Below, one piece after another: positions 63,744 through 64,000 of a stretch of 64,000 nucleotides of DNA. A program made the translations under genes and the position numbers. The notes under the pieces were generated by a model that saw only the letters and a program-made list of their open reading frames with translations, was not told where the DNA came from and did no database searches. Origin of the DNA: Sphingomonas sp. PP-CE-1A-559 (lineage in GTDB: Bacteria; Pseudomonadota; Alphaproteobacteria; Sphingomonadales; Sphingomonadaceae); NCBI RefSeq assembly GCF_004340965.1, contig NZ_SLYA01000007.1, forward strand, positions 1 to 64,000, in the 5' to 3' direction. Each line of letters begins with the position of its first letter. Positions within the stretch are counted from its first letter, which is position 1.

Positions 63744-64000
63744 TCACCCCCGCGCCTTCAACTCGTCGCGGATCTCGCGGAGCAGCGCGATCTCGACCGG
63801 CTCCGGCGCAGGCGCGACGACCACCGCCTCTTCCTCACGCTTCAACCGCGCCGTCTCGCGCTCGATCAGCGCCGCCGTCCGGTTCACCACGCGCAGGATC
63901 ATGAAGATGATCCCCGCGACGATCACGAAATTGACCAGCTGCGTCGCGAACGCGCCATAGCCGAGCAGCGGCACACCGGCCTTCTTGAGCGCCGCGTAAT
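63744..64000 (-). CDS. mscL: Large-conductance mechanosensitive channel MscL (C-terminal part)
   Basis: The 3' portion of a gene running off the right edge; about 85 residues are visible. AALKKAGVPLLGYGAFATQL precedes the second transmembrane helix (VNFVIVAGIIFMILRVVNR), then a charged linker and the C-terminal helix bundle VEIALLREIRDELKARG. These match MscL, the tension-gated pore released during osmotic downshock. The frame is open to the window edge; a GTG at 63974 is not the true start. Confidence 0.9.
   Translation of the reverse strand, partial: YAALKKAGVPLLGYGAFATQLVNFVIVAGIIFMILRVVNRTAALIERETARLKREEEAVVVAPAPEPVEIALLREIRDELKARG

Overview
The window is high-GC chromosomal DNA from an alphaproteobacterium of the Sphingomonas group. 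The main evidence is a 420-residue serine palmitoyltransferase with the catalytic residues at the positions known from Sphingomonas paucimobilis (K265, H159, D231, H234). Supporting evidence is a circularly permuted, two-piece tmRNA gene of the alphaproteobacterial kind, and many palindromic intergenic repeats. Nothing indicates a prophage, plasmid, insertion sequence or CRISPR array. This is core chromosome, with housekeeping operons separated by REP-like palindromes.

Layout. 1-240: probable leader (boxA and promoter) of an rRNA operon lying to the left on the minus strand. 481-1133: a PilZ protein and rpmE. 1237-13407 (minus): the classic cluster rpsB-tsf-pyrH-frr-uppS-cdsA-dxr-rseP-bamA-ompH-fabZ, with an unusual small secreted-protein gene between tsf and pyrH. 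13732-16840: phospholipid genes pssA and psd, then icd. 16878-25018: a membrane protein, a KefB-type antiporter, an acyl-CoA ligase behind dnaE, and an HdeD-family protein. 25260-28285 (minus): gpx, a GNAT acetyltransferase, lolD and lolC/E in one overlapping operon. 29017-31696: rsgA, tRNA-Ser(CGA), hspQ, rplU and rpmA. 31872-36590: a GNAT protein, a ferritin-like metal-dependent hydrolase divergent from a TetR regulator, obgE and proB. 36682-39283: a sphingolipid module of a CerR-like reductase, a dedicated acyl carrier protein and serine palmitoyltransferase. 39380-45774: a hybrid histidine kinase, lptF-lptG, gloA-gloB and two tandem paralogous Cys-rich exported proteins. 45988-48956: a crotonase, a pair of hotdog thioesterases and a PQQ-type sugar dehydrogenase. 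49135-61257: rimP-nusA-(tautomerase)-ylxR-infB-rbfA, a VapBC-type module, tdk, truB, rpsO and pnp. 61376-64000: a single-domain response regulator, a polytopic membrane protein, tmRNA, an Rrf2 regulator and the 3' part of mscL.

How the genes work together. The minus-strand cluster joins translation (S2, EF-Ts, RRF), UMP supply and envelope building (undecaprenyl diphosphate, CDP-diacylglycerol, MEP isoprenoids, outer-membrane protein insertion, beta-hydroxyacyl-ACP dehydration). LolCD/E, LptFG and the sphingolipid module extend this envelope theme. Sphingomonads are known to carry glycosphingolipids in place of lipopolysaccharide, so the presence of lptFG is notable. The rimP-to-pnp stretch is the usual translation and RNA-decay neighbourhood.

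The most interesting observations concern palindromic repeats that are functional parts of genes. One repeat lies in frame inside truB, and another lies in frame inside ylxR behind a strong ribosome binding site. Repeat arms also supply the Shine-Dalgarno sequences of proB and rbfA, and one repeat copy is interrupted by a second palindrome upstream of pnp. Other leads are a tandem pair of Cys-rich exported proteins of unknown function, a row of hairpins in the pnp leader, and a duplicated 3' segment at the end of the tmRNA gene. No searches or alignments could be run; family calls rest on motifs read by eye.
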